From the NCBI GenBank assembly GCA_002368155.1, contig AP018180.1, positions 7,558,561 to 7,622,560 of the forward strand: DNA of 64,000 bases, given 5' to 3'. Below the pieces are notes generated by a model. It ran no database searches. It saw only the letters and a list, made by a program, of their open reading frames with translations, and was not told the DNA's origin. The translations under genes were made by a program, and so were the position numbers. The stretch's first letter is position 1. Every line of letters begins with the position of its first letter. The stretch is from Nostoc carneum NIES-2107. GTDB taxonomy: Bacteria; Cyanobacteriota; Cyanobacteriia; Cyanobacteriales; Nostocaceae. This document shows, piece by piece, positions 62,946 to 64,000 of this stretch.

Positions 62946-64000
62946 GTCTTGCTTCAACGCCCTTCGCGCCAATTTGACATAAGTTTTCACGGTAGTATAG
63001 GGCATTTCTAAATCTTCCGCTATCACTTGCAAAGATTCTCCCATTTCGCGCCTTGCCAGGATTGTCGCCCAGGTTGCAGCAATTTTATCAGTGCGATCGC
63101 CTCCTGTGCGTTTTCTTTGGGCGGTGAATATCTCTGTTAATTCTGCAATCCGTTCCCCCAGCAAATTTGTCAGCAACTGCGTAGGTGTAGTTGGTTCTGG
63201 TTCCAACCAATCTAAGCGCGTTTGTCCGAGTCCAAAGGTGGTTTTGTGTCCTGTACCGCAATAAGGCGAAAGTCGGACTAAGGCATAAAACAAGCGGGTA
63301 AATTCTGTATTAGCTAAAGCAGCTTTACTCAAACCACAGGAAATCGCCCCTGTAAAGCCAGTCACAGAACCGCGTTTACCAGCCGCCACTTTTACTGATT
63401 CCAACCGATGCTGATGAATAATCACCCCTTCATCTATCCAATCGAGGAAAGCTTCTGTTTCTATAGGAATTCCCGAAAAGTCATTCCAACGGCGCAAATA
63501 GCTGTGGAAGAGATTTACAGGAACTGGAAGCGGGAAATGATGACCTTTGCGGCGGAAACTGGTAGGGGAAACAAAGCTGAGACTGACGTTAGTTTGTTTC
63601 TCCACAGATGACTGCAACAATTGGGCGTAGGTAGTGGGTGGATGGGCAATACTCACCTGTTTGATTTGCAAGGGTGCATCTCTTAAAGCTAAAGTTTGTG
63701 GCAGTTGGGTTAACCATTGACCCAAAAACTGCGCTACCCTCGGAGATAAGGCATTAACGTGCCAGTGGTAAGTCTGCTTTGCTTCCAGATGTAGTTGTCT
63801 ACCAGTAGGAACGAGCTGACCTTCCAATGCTGAGATATTGAAAGGCTTTTCCGATTCCCCATCATGGAGATAAGCCGAGAGTTCCGGGTTGAATTGTCTT
63901 ACTTGGTCAAGAAACCAAGCATGAAGCCCAATTGTATACTGCGAATATAGGGAAGTCGAACTAATAGCTTCAAGGTCAAACACCAATCCCAACAATTCTG
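62943..64000 (-). CDS. cas6: CRISPR endoribonuclease Cas6 with C-terminal helix-turn-helix (5' end outside window)
   Basis: The frame is open to the right edge; the only candidate start in the window is a TTG at 63995, so the true start is probably beyond 64000. The visible ~352 residues contain a RAMP fold (LLGLVFDLEAISSTSLYSQY, IKQVSIAHPPTTYAQLL, SFVSPTSFRRKGHHFPLPVP) and the Cas6 glycine-rich loop GTGHKTTFGLGQTRL. Cas6 cuts precursor crRNA within the repeat. After residue ~270 an extension ends in a helix-turn-helix (LQVIAEDLEMPYTTVKTYVKLARRALK). Other cas genes and the array are not in this window. Confidence 0.88.
   Translation of the reverse strand, partial: ELLGLVFDLEAISSTSLYSQYTIGLHAWFLDQVRQFNPELSAYLHDGESEKPFNISALEGQLVPTGRQLHLEAKQTYHWHVNALSPRVAQFLGQWLTQLPQTLALRDAPLQIKQVSIAHPPTTYAQLLQSSVEKQTNVSLSFVSPTSFRRKGHHFPLPVPVNLFHSYLRRWNDFSGIPIETEAFLDWIDEGVIIHQHRLESVKVAAGKRGSVTGFTGAISCGLSKAALANTEFTRLFYALVRLSPYCGTGHKTTFGLGQTRLDWLEPEPTTPTQLLTNLLGERIAELTEIFTAQRKRTGGDRTDKIAATWATILARREMGESLQVIAEDLEMPYTTVKTYVKLARRALKQD

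Noticed and set aside
1-64000. tRNA, rRNA, tmRNA or transposase genes
   Set aside because: I scanned intergenic regions for TpsiC-like loops, rRNA blocks and DDE transposase motifs and found none that I can support.

Overview
The window is chromosomal DNA of a filamentous, probably heterocyst-forming cyanobacterium (Nostocales; Nostoc/Calothrix/Tolypothrix-like). Supporting signs are the phycobilisome gene apcD, cyanobacterial families (CAAD, DUF3727, DUF6439, Uma2, a Ser/Thr-kinase/histidine-kinase hybrid), very many HIP1 octamers (GCGATCGC), and arrays of short tandem heptamers (CCCCAGT/CCCCAAT type) between genes. No genus can be fixed from the sequence alone.

Layout. 1-9 kb: the 5' part of a DUF4118/multi-PAS sensor kinase, a Uma2 nuclease-like gene, the purine genes purF and purL (both minus), an antitoxin/Doc-Fic toxin pair, a decayed PEP-CTERM gene end and a lipoprotein. 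9-20 kb: a candidate structured small RNA, apcD, rlmD, an RsbW-like ATPase, asnS, DUF3727 + ruvX, a GNAT enzyme, a universal stress protein and pgk. 20-31 kb: a 1686-residue secreted WD40/deacetylase-like/Ig-like protein, a pentapeptide-TPR protein and a 1051-residue membrane protein with six long helical repeats. 31-38.5 kb: a stress-flavoured run on the plus strand (triplicated general-stress-protein domain, BON lipoprotein, CAAD membrane protein, acidic hydrophilic protein, cation/proton antiporter with two Usp domains). 39-49 kb: a 1796-residue signalling hybrid, a GDSL hydrolase, two metallophosphoesterases with a duplicated gene end between them, and a lipid kinase.

49.5-55.3 kb is the accessory core: a CHAT (caspase-like) protease fused to a STAND-type ATPase, a second STAND ATPase with a membrane segment, then a run of toxin-antitoxin modules (ParE-type, an apparent HicB-HicA in-frame fusion, and DUF2281/PIN VapBC-type). 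55.4-64 kb: an LprI-like secreted protein, hemC, glgA, a probable 2-oxoglutarate decarboxylase + succinate-semialdehyde dehydrogenase pair (the cyanobacterial TCA bypass) and a Cas6 with a C-terminal helix-turn-helix running off the right edge.

Intergenic DNA is rich in small repeats: four copies of a ~100-bp element with ATACCAATTT-like ends, two copies of a ~108-bp hairpin element (one lying exactly between two copies of the former), elements ending in TGTAGGGTGTGTTA-like inverted repeats, and heptamer arrays that in several places supply or displace start and stop codons. I see no tRNA, rRNA, CRISPR array or intact transposase.
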